The translations under genes were made by a program, and so were the position numbers. A DNA stretch of 64,000 nucleotides, from assembly GCA_029204225.1 (NCBI GenBank), contig CM055111.1, positions 22,647,355-22,711,354 of the forward strand, in the 5' to 3' direction. This stretch comes from Diphasiastrum complanatum (taxonomy: Eukaryota > Streptophyta > Lycopodiopsida > Lycopodiales > Lycopodiaceae). The notes under the pieces were generated by a model that saw nothing but the letters and a program-made list of their open reading frames with translations, did no database searches and was not told where the DNA came from. This document shows, in pieces, positions 11,126 through 22,590 of the stretch. Positions within the stretch are counted from its first letter, which is position 1, and each line of letters opens with the position of its first letter.

Positions 11126-12990
11126 TGCTTGGCATCTTGCACTGTCTTATCTACTTGATCTTGTGCGGTTGTCAGGGCATTTTGCAGGGAGCTGATGTAG
11201 GTTTTCAAGCGATCAGCTTGTTGTTAGGCCAATTTCTTTTCGCTTTCAGACTTTTCTTCATGTTGTTTGGCTATCTTCAACTCTCGATCCAACTGGACAA
11301 TTTTCTAGCTGATCAGAGTGTTTTTGGATCCTAGATCAGAGACCCTCTGCTCCATTTCCTTCTTCTTATCCAGCATAGACTGGATCACTTGCCCAAGGCT
11401 TGAAACCAACCCTAGAGCATCACCAGAATCTACGGTCGTGGAAGTGGCAGCAGTAGGAGAACCTGATAGTACTGTCCTTGGTAGGCATGGAATAGGTGCC
11501 ATGGTCTCTTCTTCTTCAAAAGTATCCTCCTCTTCAAACCCTTCAGGCACCGTGGCGTCGAACTGCTTTGGTGACTTTACAGCTTTGTCGACCCGAAGTG
11601 TGGCTGGGCTACCCTATGTGGGTGGTTGTTGACTGGCATCTTCGACACCAACAGTAGATTCACGGATATGCCCAAATCCTCTTCCAAGGGATTGGGGTTC
11701 AAAGGGCTAGGCTCTGGGGCATTTTAAAGATTTCGGTGGCCCCAAGGGGGTCAAAATCATCGAACATATCGATGAAGAATTGTGCATTGGGTGAGGTTGC
11801 TTCGGTGTGCAGGGGTGAGGAGGCCTGGGCAGTTGTGATGGGAATGGTAGGCCCAATGGTCATAGACTATCCTTGTATGGGAGTAGAGGCGAGGGAAGCA
11901 TCAAAGACGAGGGGAATGGGAAGTTCAGTGCGAACAACAACAGAGGGTGGAAGCGCAGCTGACGAGGTATGTCTAGTGCAACGTCGTGACGCGAAAGGCG
12001 AGCCAGGAATTACGATCTTGCTGCATGGACGACGACGACTATGAGAACTTGAGGCCTGATGGGATGACTCGGCCATTGCTTCTTCGTAAACCGAAAGCAC
12101 GGAATCCAGGTGGAAGCTATGGATTCTATTTTCTAAGTGAGAAGCGGCTAAGAGGGACAATAAAGAGCCAACGACAAACTGCTGCTTTGTATTGGCCTTA
12201 ATAGCTCGTTTGAGCTCACCAAAAACAGTCTTGAACCAGTTAAATGGTTCAAGAGGGGCTTTGGCCAACTTAGTGTGGGACTCCACTATCCTGTGAAAGA
12301 TTTGAAATGTGATGCGGTCTTTCCTAAGGTTGCCAACCATCAGGAAATGATTCAATAGCTAGGCAGCTGCGTGAATGGAAGACTCAGTGATGACTTCTAG
12401 AAGGTAGTCATCATTGGTCCAGTGCAGATCGTTGGTGAGGTCAATGTATGGCTTGATGTCCTATTTGGCGTGCTTGTGATTGGGTGAGGCTTGCGTACCG
12501 GATGAGATTCCTATAGCTGCAAGTGCGGCCTCAGTGACGCGCACCTTGTGTGTGGCTCTCTGGAAGGTGATATAAAACTTGGATTTGTCTTCCTTCCATG
12601 TACTGAAGGCAAGAGTGATGAAATCCATATTGATGCGTCCCGAGAAGGCTCTCTCATGAATACCCATTGCAGTGAGTAGAGGCTCTGCAAGGGTCATCCA
12701 CTGAGTGACCATGCTTGTGCTAGGAAGAATTATGATGTCCGTTGCAGATGGGACATCACAATGGATAGTATAGCACGGAGACTGGAAAGTATCGGTAGAA
12801 GATATGACGATCAGAAAGGAATTATAAACACGTGAAAGTATATCAGAAGGCAATGCAGGAAATTTGGAAGGCTTTGGTCGCAAGAAAATTTCTCAAGACC
12901 TTGGCTAGCACAAGTGAGGAATGAATTGAATTCATCCAACTTATAGGTGAATTTGGTGGGTCCATTACACTGAATAGTAGTTTGACTGAT
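11125..12990 (-). pseudogene. Accessory ORF downstream of integrase in Gypsy element C (no recognised domain)
   Basis: Open minus-strand blocks at 12461-12883, 11867-12355 and 11305-11550 join into one coherent protein of roughly 600 residues, broken by a few stops and frameshifts. The N-terminal half is globular (motifs TFQSPCYTIHCDVPSATD, AMGIHERAF, WKEDKSKFYITFQRATHKVRVTEAA). The middle has a helical segment (FKTVFGELKRAIKANTKQQF). A low-complexity Ser/Pro/Thr linker follows. The C-terminal end, continuing to about 11125 across two in-frame stops, is a heptad-rich coiled coil (KKKEMEQRVSDLGSKNTLIS and onward). The position after integrase on the same strand is where Athila and Tat elements carry env-like or extra ORFs. 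I see no convincing signal peptide or transmembrane helix and cannot assign a function. Confidence 0.6.
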
Positions 12991-13660
12991 CAGTTCTGAA
13001 CAAAAATATGCAAGCATGTACAGTACTGTAAAAATAGGCTATAAAAATCTCGGCAAAGGTTTCTAGGAATCTGAACCTATCAGGTGAACGTTTTTCAGGG
13101 CTGGCGAAGGATGAACCTTCGCCCAGGAGGGTTGTTTGCCCAGGTACTGTCATAAATGTATTTTTTCACAATCTGAACCTATGGACAACCTAATTTTAAC
13201 ATTTTAAGATCATCTAGCAGGTCGGCGAAGATTCATAATGAGGTTATGATGCTCGGCAAAGGTTCCCAAAATGGCATATCACTGAACATTCACCTAACTC
13301 AAAAATTGAATTTTCTCTTGTCAGAAACCTTCGCCCACCTTAATTTAGATTAATCAAGAGTGGATGTACAATCTGAGAGCTCAACGAAGGTTTTTGATAC
13401 TGTATTGGCCAAATCTGCCCAAAATAGTGGTTTCCTAAGGCATTTTCCATCAAAAATTATGTGCTGTCTTTTCCTATGCTGATGACTTTCTGACTTTTGC
13501 TCATCAGTATTTTCTTATTTTTTTATTTTTTTATTTTTTTATTTTTATGTAATTGTCTTTTTCCAAAAAATTCAGCAAATTAAATACTGAAAACAAAAAA
13601 TTGAAAAACAAATAAATTCAAAAACCCATTGAGATCAGGCTTGCTAAACTGGTGGAGCAG
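12991..13660 (-). other. Non-coding spacer of element C with repeated CGAAGG words
   Basis: Between the accessory ORF and integrase lies AT-rich DNA with scattered GCGAAGG/CCTTCGC words (for example near 13105, 13116, 13329 and 13383) and a tight inverted repeat, GGCGAAGG-ATGAA-CCTTCGCC, near 13103-13123. A TTTTTTA-type run occupies about 13515-13545. The same words recur in the leader at 16560-17070. Confidence 0.55.
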
Positions 13661-13661
13661 G

Positions 13662-14225
13662 CTACCAAAACTTGCGTAGTCGACTGCCATTTACCATAGT
13701 ATCAAATTGTTTTCCATCCAAGTGCTCAAGAATTATTGCGCCATAGTTTAGGATTTCCTTCACTTTATACGGGCCTTCACCAGTAAACTTCAACTTACCC
13801 TTGATCAGCTTGGTTGTGTACATCAATGCAAGATCTCCTGCTTTTAGATCTTTCTTGTGCAATCGACGATCGTGCCATGACTTGCGACGGGATTTCTCTG
13901 CTGCTAAGGCATGAACAACCATCAATCGGGTTTCACATAATTTGTGCAACGCTTCATGATGAAGTTGTAAAGACTTATCAGCTTTGGCTTCAACCCACTT
14001 GGTCATATAATCAGTTGCGACGATAATGTATCGGGCTTGAGATCCTTGCGAATCCAGTCCCCATTTTTCAAACGGTGCTTGTGATAAAACCGGATGTAAG
14101 GGTTCATAATTCTGTAGAGTAGGTCGTCGTGCTCGCTGGCAGACATCACATGTCTGAATACAATTTTCTCTGTCCTTATGAAGCATAGGCCACCAACATC
14201 CAGATTGTAAAAGTTTGCGAACAGT
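13662..14225 (-). pseudogene. Gypsy element C integrase, internally deleted
   Basis: The frame begins with the second half of the H2C2 zinc finger (WWPMLHKDRENCIQTCDVCQR) and the start of the catalytic core (EKWGLDS, YIIVATDYMTKWVEAKA). It then jumps directly to SWHDRRLHKKDLKAGDL and the C-terminal GPYKVKEI...NGSRLRKFW. The middle of the core, including the second catalytic Asp and the Glu, is missing, so it cannot integrate. It ends with an in-frame stop near 13660. The C-terminal wording resembles Tat/Athila-type Gypsy elements. Confidence 0.85.
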
Positions 14226-14570
14226 AATGTCGTTTGATCAGCTAGTTTAATAGCAAAAGTAGCAGGCTTAATCTCCATTTTGTACATAGCTTTGTAGAAA
14301 TCAGGTTAACTCCTGAATCGCCATCTATCACAGCTGCTTCTTTAGAAAATTGTCTATGTTGTATCGGCCGAGTGATATTCTTTTGTTCACTTTCCCAAGT
14401 GGCTCCAACATGGAGTACATCATTAGATTCTTCAAATCTAGCACAAAAAAGCGGCTCCTGATGGACTTCTGGTTCTTCTTGAGCTAACTTTTGCGCTAAG
14501 ACTTCTTTTGCTTTTGGCACCAACTTTAGGAACTCTCCCAATGAAATATTGATCTTGCTAGACAAAATGT
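14226..14570 (-). pseudogene. Gypsy element C aspartic protease, fused to integrase
   Basis: The motif AVIDGDSGVNLISTKLCTKW carries the DSG catalytic triplet in the plant Gypsy protease context, after a spacer with IQHRQFSKEA. The C-terminal AIKLADQTT follows near 14250 in another frame, and within about 30 bases the sequence becomes integrase. Reverse transcriptase and RNase H, normally about 1.5-2 kb, are therefore absent from this copy. Confidence 0.8.
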
Positions 14571-16315
14571 TTAGAGTAATTCTGTATGCGGTGCTTCCGG
14601 TTCAGTCATCTTGAAGGGTTCTTCATGATGATGTAATTGATCATTCATATCCGTACATAAATTTCTTGGAGGCTGCAATGGTAAAGACCGAACTTCAGTT
14701 GTTACTTTAGCAACCTCAACTTCCTCTTCTTCTTGCAAATATATCTTTGTTTTTCTGCATTAAGATTTGGATAGACTCTCGATGTTGTTGGTGTATCGTT
14801 CAATTGTATAGAATCAGCAGGTACTGGATCCACTACTGGTTCTTCTTGAGCTAACTTTTGTGCTCTGGTGACCACCATTAAGGATGCACTTGGTTTATTC
14901 TGAGCTACTGATCCTTACTTGATTGTTATCAAATTTACAGGTGCTGTAGCTGGTGGTGGCTTCGGTCTTGCTGGACAGTCTTTATAGCAATGCCCATATC
15001 CACAATCATGACATAATGATACATTTTTTTTTTTATTTGGGCATTTTGCAACTCTGTGATTTTCTCCACATGCAAAGCATCCAATGGTGCTCTGGCCCAA
15101 TTTCTCGAGGCCTATTGTTGAGCGGCAGCATAAATGGCATACTGTTTTGAAGATCCACCTTCTTGATCATTACCATAGCTTCATTGCTCAGCACTTCCAT
15201 AAGGTTCTGGTTCCATTAAATTGGCAGGAGGAGTGGAGTGTTTTGGTGGGGCAAGCAAAGCTAGATGTTCCGGGTATCCAAGAGTAGATTGTTGCAGTCT
15301 TGCTGCTGGATTTCCTCCATACTGTAGATCTCGATATCCCATCTGGGCATACCGCTGCTGAATTATCCGAGGGTTGAAGTTGCAAAAAGTAGTCTCATGG
15401 TCAACTGAATTACACAAATGGCAAACACTGATTTCCATTCTTTTTTTCAATTGAGGACACTCATTCATTGTGTGACTTCCTGTACAAATAGAACACCATG
15501 CATTTTTCCTGGTAGGAAAAGTCTTTGCAAACTTCTCAGGTTCCTTGTTCGCTTCTCCGTGGAAATTTTCCAATGCTTTGATCTTCTCATCAAATTGCAA
15601 CTGCAACTTTTCCATCTATTTCTGGTGGGTCTTCCCGAGTTTCTCGAATTCATTGAGCATCATTTCTGTAGTAGCATTGGCATTCGTTGATGCAATAGTG
15701 GTGGATGTCGTAGTAGTCTGCCCTGGTGTATAAGGCAACATACTGACATTCGGCTCATCATCTGAATCTTCATCCTCCTCCCAAATTGCATCGTCCATAG
15801 CATTTTGCAAAAGTGCATACTCATTATGGCGTTTCAGCTCACGTCTGAACCGTTTAGATAGACCTGACAAAAATCACATAATCATGGCATTTTCATTAAT
15901 CAGCTCAGGTTCACATTCAGATCTAAGATGTTTCACCCTATCGATGTAATCTCAAACCATTTCTCGCTTTTCCATTATAATTTTACTTAAAAGTAGGAAA
16001 GGGTCCTCCATAAACTTCCGCGATTTGCACCGTGTGATAAGGGCTCGTTTAACAACCTCCCAATATGTACGCTCAGTTTCATCTTGGTTATAGTAACAAT
16101 CTTGTCCTGCGCCTATTAAGGCCATAGGAAATATCTTAAGTTTATCTTGAGGATAAATCTCACCATAGACCTCACAGGATTCAGCATAGATCTGAAGAAA
16201 TCTAACTGGATCTGTTAATTCATTATATTTGGGTAGATCCAATCGGGGTGTCTTCTAACAATAATTGGATTGACCTCCTGTGGAGCACCTTCGGGAGCAA
16301 CTCCAGGGGCAGCCA
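14571..16315 (-). pseudogene. Gypsy element C gag with multiple zinc knuckles
   Basis: The start is ATG at 16315-16313 (MAAPGVAPEGAPQEVNPIIV). A one-base slip precedes DLPKYNELTDPVRFLQIYAE (from 16242), the retrotransposon gag capsid-like region. Next come an acidic linker (about 15616-15870), a knuckle-rich part with CSICTGSHTMNECP and CHLCNSVDHETTFC (15181-15615), and a further pair CFACGENHRVAKCP and CHDCGYGHCYKDCP (14915-15100). Several stops separate the blocks. Two pairs of knuckles are more than most plant Gypsy gag proteins have. Gag packages element RNA; this copy is decayed. Confidence 0.85.
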
Positions 16316-17333
16316 TCTTTACAAATTTAGATCAAATCAATAATGAGATTGGATATAGATTTTTCTAAAAAACTATCTCAGATTAGATCTGCTAGCTCTA
16401 TTTCACTTTTCAAGAATCTGATTCTATATGATTAAAAACTTTTCGAAATTCAATCGATCGATACTTCTCAAAAATGATAAATCTCTCAGAATCCAATTCA
16501 GAATATATCAGATTCGATCCAAATTTTGACAGAGACTTGATCTGGAAAATCAAAAACTAAAATTAGGACTGGCGAAGGTTCTCAAGGTGAAGGTTGGCTC
16601 GGCGAAGGTTCAACAGTGCTATTTTGGAAAAAAAAAAAAAAACTCTCTGAACAACTTTTTTGACAATTTCTTGAAAAATAACCTTCGCCAACTTCTCAGA
16701 TGGAAGATCTGACACAACTAAAACTATGGAAAACCGGACATAGGTTTCTGACACAAGGAAATACAGTTTCCGTAATCTAACGAGGCAAAAAATCAAGATT
16801 TTTTGTGATCTGATCAAGAAGAATCTTCGTCGAACTCAAAAGTAGTGTTTTTCTATAAATAGAATGTTTTGAAAACTCGTCGAAGGTTCTGGCAAAGGAT
16901 CAAGAGTAATATTGGTAATTTTGCAACAAAGTGACTTTTTTGACAAAAATATGACAATATGACGACTGATCCTCTGAAACCCTTTCTATTTTTGGTATTA
17001 TTCTTCATCGACCTGGTAGTAGATAGATTTGAATCACATCTAAGCACAGTGAACCGGACGAAGGTTCTTTTTCAGTATTTTTTAGGGTTTCGATAATTTT
17101 TGGTGATTTTTGGTGGTTTTTCTAATGTTTCTGAAAATCTGCTAGGAATTAATCTTTGCCCTATTGGATTTTGATTACATCAATAGATCTATCTCATTAA
17201 GATCTAGAAAGCACATAAGGCTCCAAGGAAAAACTTTCTAATTTAGGATCAATCTTTTGAAAAGCATCCATCTCGATTTTTGGGCTTCATGGACAACATC
17301 AAATCCAAATCGACCTCTTTCCACTCTAATTTA
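16316..17333 (-). other. Leader of Gypsy element C (PBS-distal part)
   Basis: This non-coding stretch lies upstream of gag on the minus strand. The part from 17165 to 17333 is the reverse complement of 4165-4325 in copy 1, which ties gag to the PBS-bearing leader. The part at 16560-17070 carries repeated CGAAGG words. The stretch is cut at 17333 by insertion of element B after ATTTA. Confidence 0.75.
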
Positions 17334-17941
17334 TGTAAAAAATTGCCTATATTGGCAAATCTAGCCATGTAGTCTAATGTAAATTTTGTACAAAGTGGAT
17401 TCCACACATGTAAGGCCAAGATTGCACGTGGCAATCCACTCCTAATGTAGTTTAGGTCGAGTCAAGAGTGATGGTTGTGTCTATTTGGTAGAGATCCCTA
17501 CATTATAGGACCTACCCCTTGATTTGTGATGAACCATCTACCTACCAAGCATGGCTTTAGGAAATAGACTAGGGTTTCATTTTAGGGCAAAAAAGGTGAG
17601 TTAAATTCCTTATTACATGTTGGAAATTCACCTAAATTTACAAAGGAAGTCACTTTTGCTATGTATTCAAAGCATAGGAGAAGATAGAATATTTTTGGAG
17701 CTCATTTGCAATCTCGAGTTTGCTCTCCATGTACATTGATTCTTTGTGATCCAAATGAAACCAACTTCGATTTGTGTTTATGTTCAATGATTTGATTGTC
17801 AATGCTTGTTGTTTGTCAAATTGCCAATCTAGATCAACTTTTTTATGACTAGTTTTATGATAGATTTTTAAGCAAGTACACAATCACTCTTGTGGATGTT
17901 TCTAAGATCCATTTATGGTCCTAAAGTACTGTACTTTCACA
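17334..17941 (+). mobile_element. 5' LTR of Copia element B
   Basis: A 608-bp LTR runs from TGTAAAAAATTGCC to GTACTTTCACA and is followed directly by a primer-binding site. The preceding 5 bp ATTTA is the target duplication. The partner LTR is split: 22591-22671 plus the reverse complement of 6762-7364. Confidence 0.88.
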
Positions 17942-17953
17942 TGGTATTAGAGC
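17942..17953 (+). other. Primer-binding site of element B
   Basis: TGGTATTAGAGC immediately follows the LTR and differs at one base from the initiator-Met consensus. Confidence 0.85.
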
Positions 17954-18426
17954 AAAGTACAAGGTCTTTAATCATTGACCAAATCTAATCCATTTTTAGC
18001 AAGTATTGGTGCTAAAAACTAGTCTTGTAAGGGCGAGCTAGAAGCTAAGTTTTGGTGAGGGGATTTGATTCCAAACTTGGTAGGGATCCAAATCTGTATT
18101 GTTCACACGTGTGGGCACCTCTGAACTTGAATTTAATGCATGATATTCATTTGATCCATAAAATTTCAATTTGAGAGATCTTGATGTCATTTTTGGTGCA
18201 AATTCTAGGAAAAGCCACCAAGTTTGAGTGCCATTAATTAGATTTGAATTTGATTCATGAGATCCAATTAATCTAGGCTGAAATCAAGTCCTTTTAAAGT
18301 GATTTACAGGTCTAAGTCCATCTGTTGGACCAGAAATCTAATTTGAGTGAAACACTACAAGAGAGACCTTTGTGAGTTTCTAGAGTCAATCAAATCCAAT
18401 TCTTGTTTGTAGAAATCACCACTAAG

Positions 18427-19240
18427 ATGGGATCTATTGGAGCATACCTTCTAGAAGCTAGTGAGAGATTGAATTCTACAGATTATGCTATTTGGAAGGT
18501 TAGGATGGAGTCACTAATGGTGCTCCAAGACCTTTATGAGTTCTTGATTGAAGATGAAGATGAACCTCTAGGTGCACAGAAGTTGATTAGATATAAGAAG
18601 AGATCTAGACTAGCACTTCATTGTGTGAAGATGAATGTAAGCAATGATCTTTTGAGAGAAGTATCATCTTGTACTAATGCTAAAGAGGCTTGGAATTCTT
18701 TAAAATCAATCTATGAATCAAGCAACACTTCTAGAGTCCTCATGCTTAGAAACGAAATTTTGCAAAGCATGAGAAGAAGTGAGGAGAGTGCACAAGACTA
18801 TGTGCTTAGAATCAAGTCTCTAAATAGGGAGTTGGCTTCCATTGGAGAGAAGATTCATGATGGAGAGCTTGTACAAATTCTCCTTAATGGTCTAGGAGAT
18901 GACTTTTCAAATTTGGTCCAAAGCTTTGCAATCCAAGAAACCTTGCCAACTATAGAAAAGCTTTATAGTGTATAAGTGGTTGAAGAGTAGGATGCTCCAC
19001 ACCAGAACACATTTTCTTTGCAAATTGGTGATAGGAAAACCAATTTCTCATTCAAGGGAAAAAGAAGACCAATGGAAAGAATAAGCATCCAAAGGAGGCC
19101 AAAGAAGAGGATGATGCATCAAGCTCAAAGGGCAAGATCAAAGACAAGTCAAAGTTCAAATGCTTTTTCTATGGCAAGAAAGGACATTTTGCATCAAATG
19201 TCTCAAGAAGAAGAAGGCATAAGAGAACAAGAAAAGTAAC
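18427..19240 (+). pseudogene. Gag of Copia element B
   Basis: ATG 18427 opens MGSIGAYLLEASERLNSTDY followed by AIWKVRMESLMV, a Copia gag (UBN2-like) domain. Conserved blocks are LHCVKMNVSNDLLREVSSCT and LMLRNEILQSMRRSEESAQD. A TAA at 18973-18975 ends the first open part where the homologous element D continues (its KLHNVLVAEE region). Lys-rich linker remnants run to about 19240, and the zinc knuckle (KCFFYGKKGHFASN-like, in another frame) is degraded. Confidence 0.85.
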
Positions 19241-19259
19241 ATTGCACATCAAGAGGAGG

Positions 19260-19713
19260 AGGATGAAGAAGAATCATCCTTGATGGTCTCTAACACACCA
19301 TCATCATCCAAGTGCAACACCAATGATTCTTGGTGGATTGATAGCGGAGCTAGCTCCCACATGACACTCCAAAAGGACTATTTCTCCACTTTACTCTCTT
19401 ATAATGATGTAAAAAAATCTATCTCTACAACTAGTGATCAAGAGTGTAGAATAAGTGATATTGGAACCATTCCATTATATGTTGGATCATCCAAAAGAAT
19501 GAATCTTGAGAATGTCCTTTTTGTTCCTAAGTTAACCAAGAATTTGTTAAGTGTTGGCCAATTAATGGATAATGGCCTTGATGTACAATTTTGGCATGGA
19601 GTTTGTTCCATCCTTAGAAATGATGAATGTATAACAAAAGGTTTTAAGCAAGGTAGATTGTTTAAGCTTGATGCTAATGTTGCAATGGAGAGTGTGAATT
19701 TGGCAAAGGTGGA
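19260..19713 (+). pseudogene. Element B protease and start of the GAG-preintegrase region
   Basis: SWWIDSGASSHMTLQ carries the DSG catalytic triplet of Copia proteases. It is followed by FVPKLTKNLLSVGQLMDNGLDVQF and GFKQGRLFKLDANVA. The frame is disrupted at 19719 by the solo LTR. Confidence 0.88.
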
Positions 19714-19718
19714 GATCT

Positions 19719-20021
19719 TGTTGGAAATCGACCAGTGTTAGATTTCTTGGTGTGTGCACAACGTCTACCAGTAAAGGTTCTGTAGGCGAACACAAAAATA
19801 ATGTGCTTTGCAGAAGCGTTATTAGATCAAGAGCTAGAGCTTATTATCATCACAAAATTCATATGACAGTATTTTCGATCTCGGTAAAATCAAGGAAATA
19901 TTGTCATCGACTTTCCTTGAATTTCTGCAGGCTATGCGACTTTTCAATGTATCTACATACAACAAATGAATGGATCTAGATTAGTGAAGAGATAAGGGAT
20001 GGAGAGGATAGAAATTCAACA
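19719..20021 (+). mobile_element. Solo LTR inserted in element B pol
   Basis: A 303-bp segment starting TGTTGGAAATCGACC and ending AATTCAACA is flanked by direct GATCT repeats (19714-19718 and 20022-20026). Removing it rejoins a continuous Copia frame (AKVEILKVELWHKRLGHPN). The TG...CA ends, 5-bp target duplication and absence of internal coding indicate a solo LTR left by LTR-LTR recombination. Confidence 0.85.
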
Positions 20022-20026
20022 GATCT

Positions 20027-20985
20027 TAAAGGTGGAGCTATGGCACAAAAGGTTGGGCCACCCCAACTTCAAAGCTATGGAAATAATGTGTGCAAAGGAG
20101 CTTGCACTCGGCCTCCCCAAGCATGTGTCAAAATGTGGATAGATTTGTGAGGCTTGCTCTCAAAGGCTCATAAGCTACCTTTTTCTAGATCTACATAAGA
20201 TCTAGCATCCTCTTGAAATCATCCATTTGAATGTTCTTTTTCACAAGAATCTAATGGTGGTGCCAAGTACTATGTAATTTTCATTGATGACTCTTCTAGA
20301 TATTGTTGGATTTACCTCTTGTCTGGTAAATCTATGGTGTATGATTCTTTTGTAAAGTTCAAAACTCTTGTAGAAAATCAACTTAGTACCAAGATCAAGT
20401 ATTAAGAAGTGATAATGGAGGTGAATATATCTCCAATAAGTTGATTGAGTTTTGTAGTACTAATGGTATAATGAGGCAGTTGTCATGTCCATATACCCCT
20501 CAACAAAATATTGTGGCCGAGAGGAGAAATAGATCTCTTTGTGAGTATGCTAAGGCCTTAAGGCTAGAAGCTTCTCTACCCAAACCATTTTGGGGTGAGA
20601 CAATCACATGTGCTAATTTCTTATGCAATAGATTGCTCAACCAAGGCATTGGAGGAATCACACCACATGAAGCTCTATTTGGAGAGAAGCCCAATCTCAA
20701 GGATCTCAAGATATTGGATCCATTTGCTATGTACACCAATCCTTGGATACAAGGAATAAGGATGATGCAACCTCCATCAAAGGCATCTTTGTAAGATATG
20801 GTGAGAATAACAAAGGTTATAGAGTCTTCAATCTTATCACTAAGAAAATAATAGTGAGTAGGGATGTTATTTTTTATGAGAGACCATCTTGTGAAATGGT
20901 TGACAATGCTACTAATCATCTTGATGCCAAAGATCATGCTAGGATAATGGAGGAGCTTCAAAGTGAAGAAAGAACTTGAGGATCC
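20027..20985 (+). pseudogene. Element B integrase
   Basis: After the solo LTR comes WHKRLGHPNFKAM with the CEACS zinc-binding region. The integrase core follows in several frames (FIDDSSRYCWIYLLSGKS, RSDNGGEYISNK, YTPQQNIVAERRNRSL). The second Asp and the Glu of the catalytic triad are still readable, but stops and frameshifts interrupt the protein. The 20441-20794 part contains EASLPKPFWGETITCANFLC. Confidence 0.85.
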
Positions 20986-22530
20986 ACCTCAAGATTCAAG
21001 AACTCCAAGAAGATCCACAAGAGCAAGGGCCGAGCCATTGAGGCTCACTGATGGAAAAGGTGATCAAAGAGAAGGCACATCATCTTTCACCTTTACACTT
21101 TTCTTACTTCATTGTTAGATGAACCAACGTGCTATGAAGATGCTTGTAAATCTAAGAGCTGGATGGATGCTATACACGTAGATGCTCTCATTGAGAATCA
21201 TACTTGGGATCTTGTGTTCCTCAAGGGAAGAAACCACTTGATTGCAAGTGGGTGTATATATTGAAGTATAACCAAGATGGATCAATAAGAAAGCATAAAG
21301 CTTGGCTGTAGCAAAAGGGTTTTTACAACCAAAGGTATTGACTATGATGAAACTTTTGCTCCTGTGGCTAAGCTTGTTACTATTCGATTGATCATAAGTC
21401 TTGCAACTACATTCAATTGGGAGCTATTCCAAATTGATTTCAGAAATGCTTTCCTCAATGGATATTTGGAGGAAGAGATCTACATGAAGCAATCCGAGGG
21501 CTTTATCAAGGAAAAGCATGACGGAAAGGTGTGTTTTTTTAAGAAGAGCCTTTATGGGCTCAAGCAAGCACCTAGAGCATGGTACTCTAGGATAAACTCT
21601 TTTCTTATTTCCATCAACTTTGTGTTATGAGTGTTTATGATCCATCATTGTACATAAAATTTCATGATGGAAAGATCATTATTCTTGTACTATATATAGA
21701 TGATATTATTTTGAGTGGTAATAATCTAGATGGTAAAGGTTGCATTGGCAAAAGAGTTGAAAATGGTAGATCTCGGCCTATTAAGCTACATTCTAGGAAT
21801 AGAAGTCATAAGAGAATGTGATTATAGTTTCATTTGTCAATCTAAGTATGCTACATCCATCCTACATAGGTTTGAGATGAAGAATTGTTAAGGAATTGAG
21901 ACTCCAATGGAGCAACATGTAAAAGCATCTATTGATGGTGATGAAGCATCCTTAGGACATCACTTTATATAGAAGGCTTATAGGCTTCTTAATATATTTG
22001 ACTATAACTGGACCTGATCTTAGTTATAGAGTTGGAAAGTTAAGCCAATTTATGCAAAGTCCTTTGGTTTCACATTGGAAGATGGCCAAAAGAGTTCTTA
22101 GATATATCTCATCAACTAAGAATTTTGGCATATTGTATAGAGGGACTAATCTTGGCTTAAGATCCTATAGTGACTTGGATTTTGCAAGTGACAGTGCATT
22201 TGCCACCTTTCTATGTGATAGAGTAGTATCATGGCTTTCCAAAAGGCAAGATAAAATCTCCTTATCTTCCACAGAATCCGTGTATAAGGCCTCCACATGC
22301 AAGGAGGTCTTATGGCTCAAAAGGCTATTGGTGGAGCTACATGTCATTAAGGAGGAGATCCCAATCATCTATTGTGACAACCAATTAGCCCAATCACTTG
22401 CTACTAATCATACATTCCATGCAAGGAGCAAGCACATCGAGATTGCTCATCATTTTGTGAGGGAGAAAGTGCAAGCCAAAGAGATCAAGCTCCTAAATCT
22501 TTACCTCAAGATTCATTTTTTAAGCTAAGA
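20986..22530 (+). pseudogene. Element B reverse transcriptase and RNase H
   Basis: Blocks in changing frames are recognisable as Copia RT (LFQIDFRNAFLNGYLEEEIY, SLYGLKQAPRAWYSR, LYIDDIILSGN) and RNase H (YSDLDFASDS, LSSTESVYKAST, IYCDNQLAQSLA). The usual YVDD is YIDD here. At least four frame breaks make the copy inactive. A purine tract GAGGAGGAG at 22582-22590 precedes the 3' LTR. Confidence 0.87.
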
Positions 22531-22590
22531 CCTTCAATGAGACTCATTGATAGAAGCATCATAATTTCCAAGGCTAGATTTGAGGAGGAG

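Noticed and set aside
19018-19239. 73-codon ORF between gag and protease of element B as a separate gene
   Set aside because: It is the frameshifted knuckle region of gag, as comparison with element D shows.
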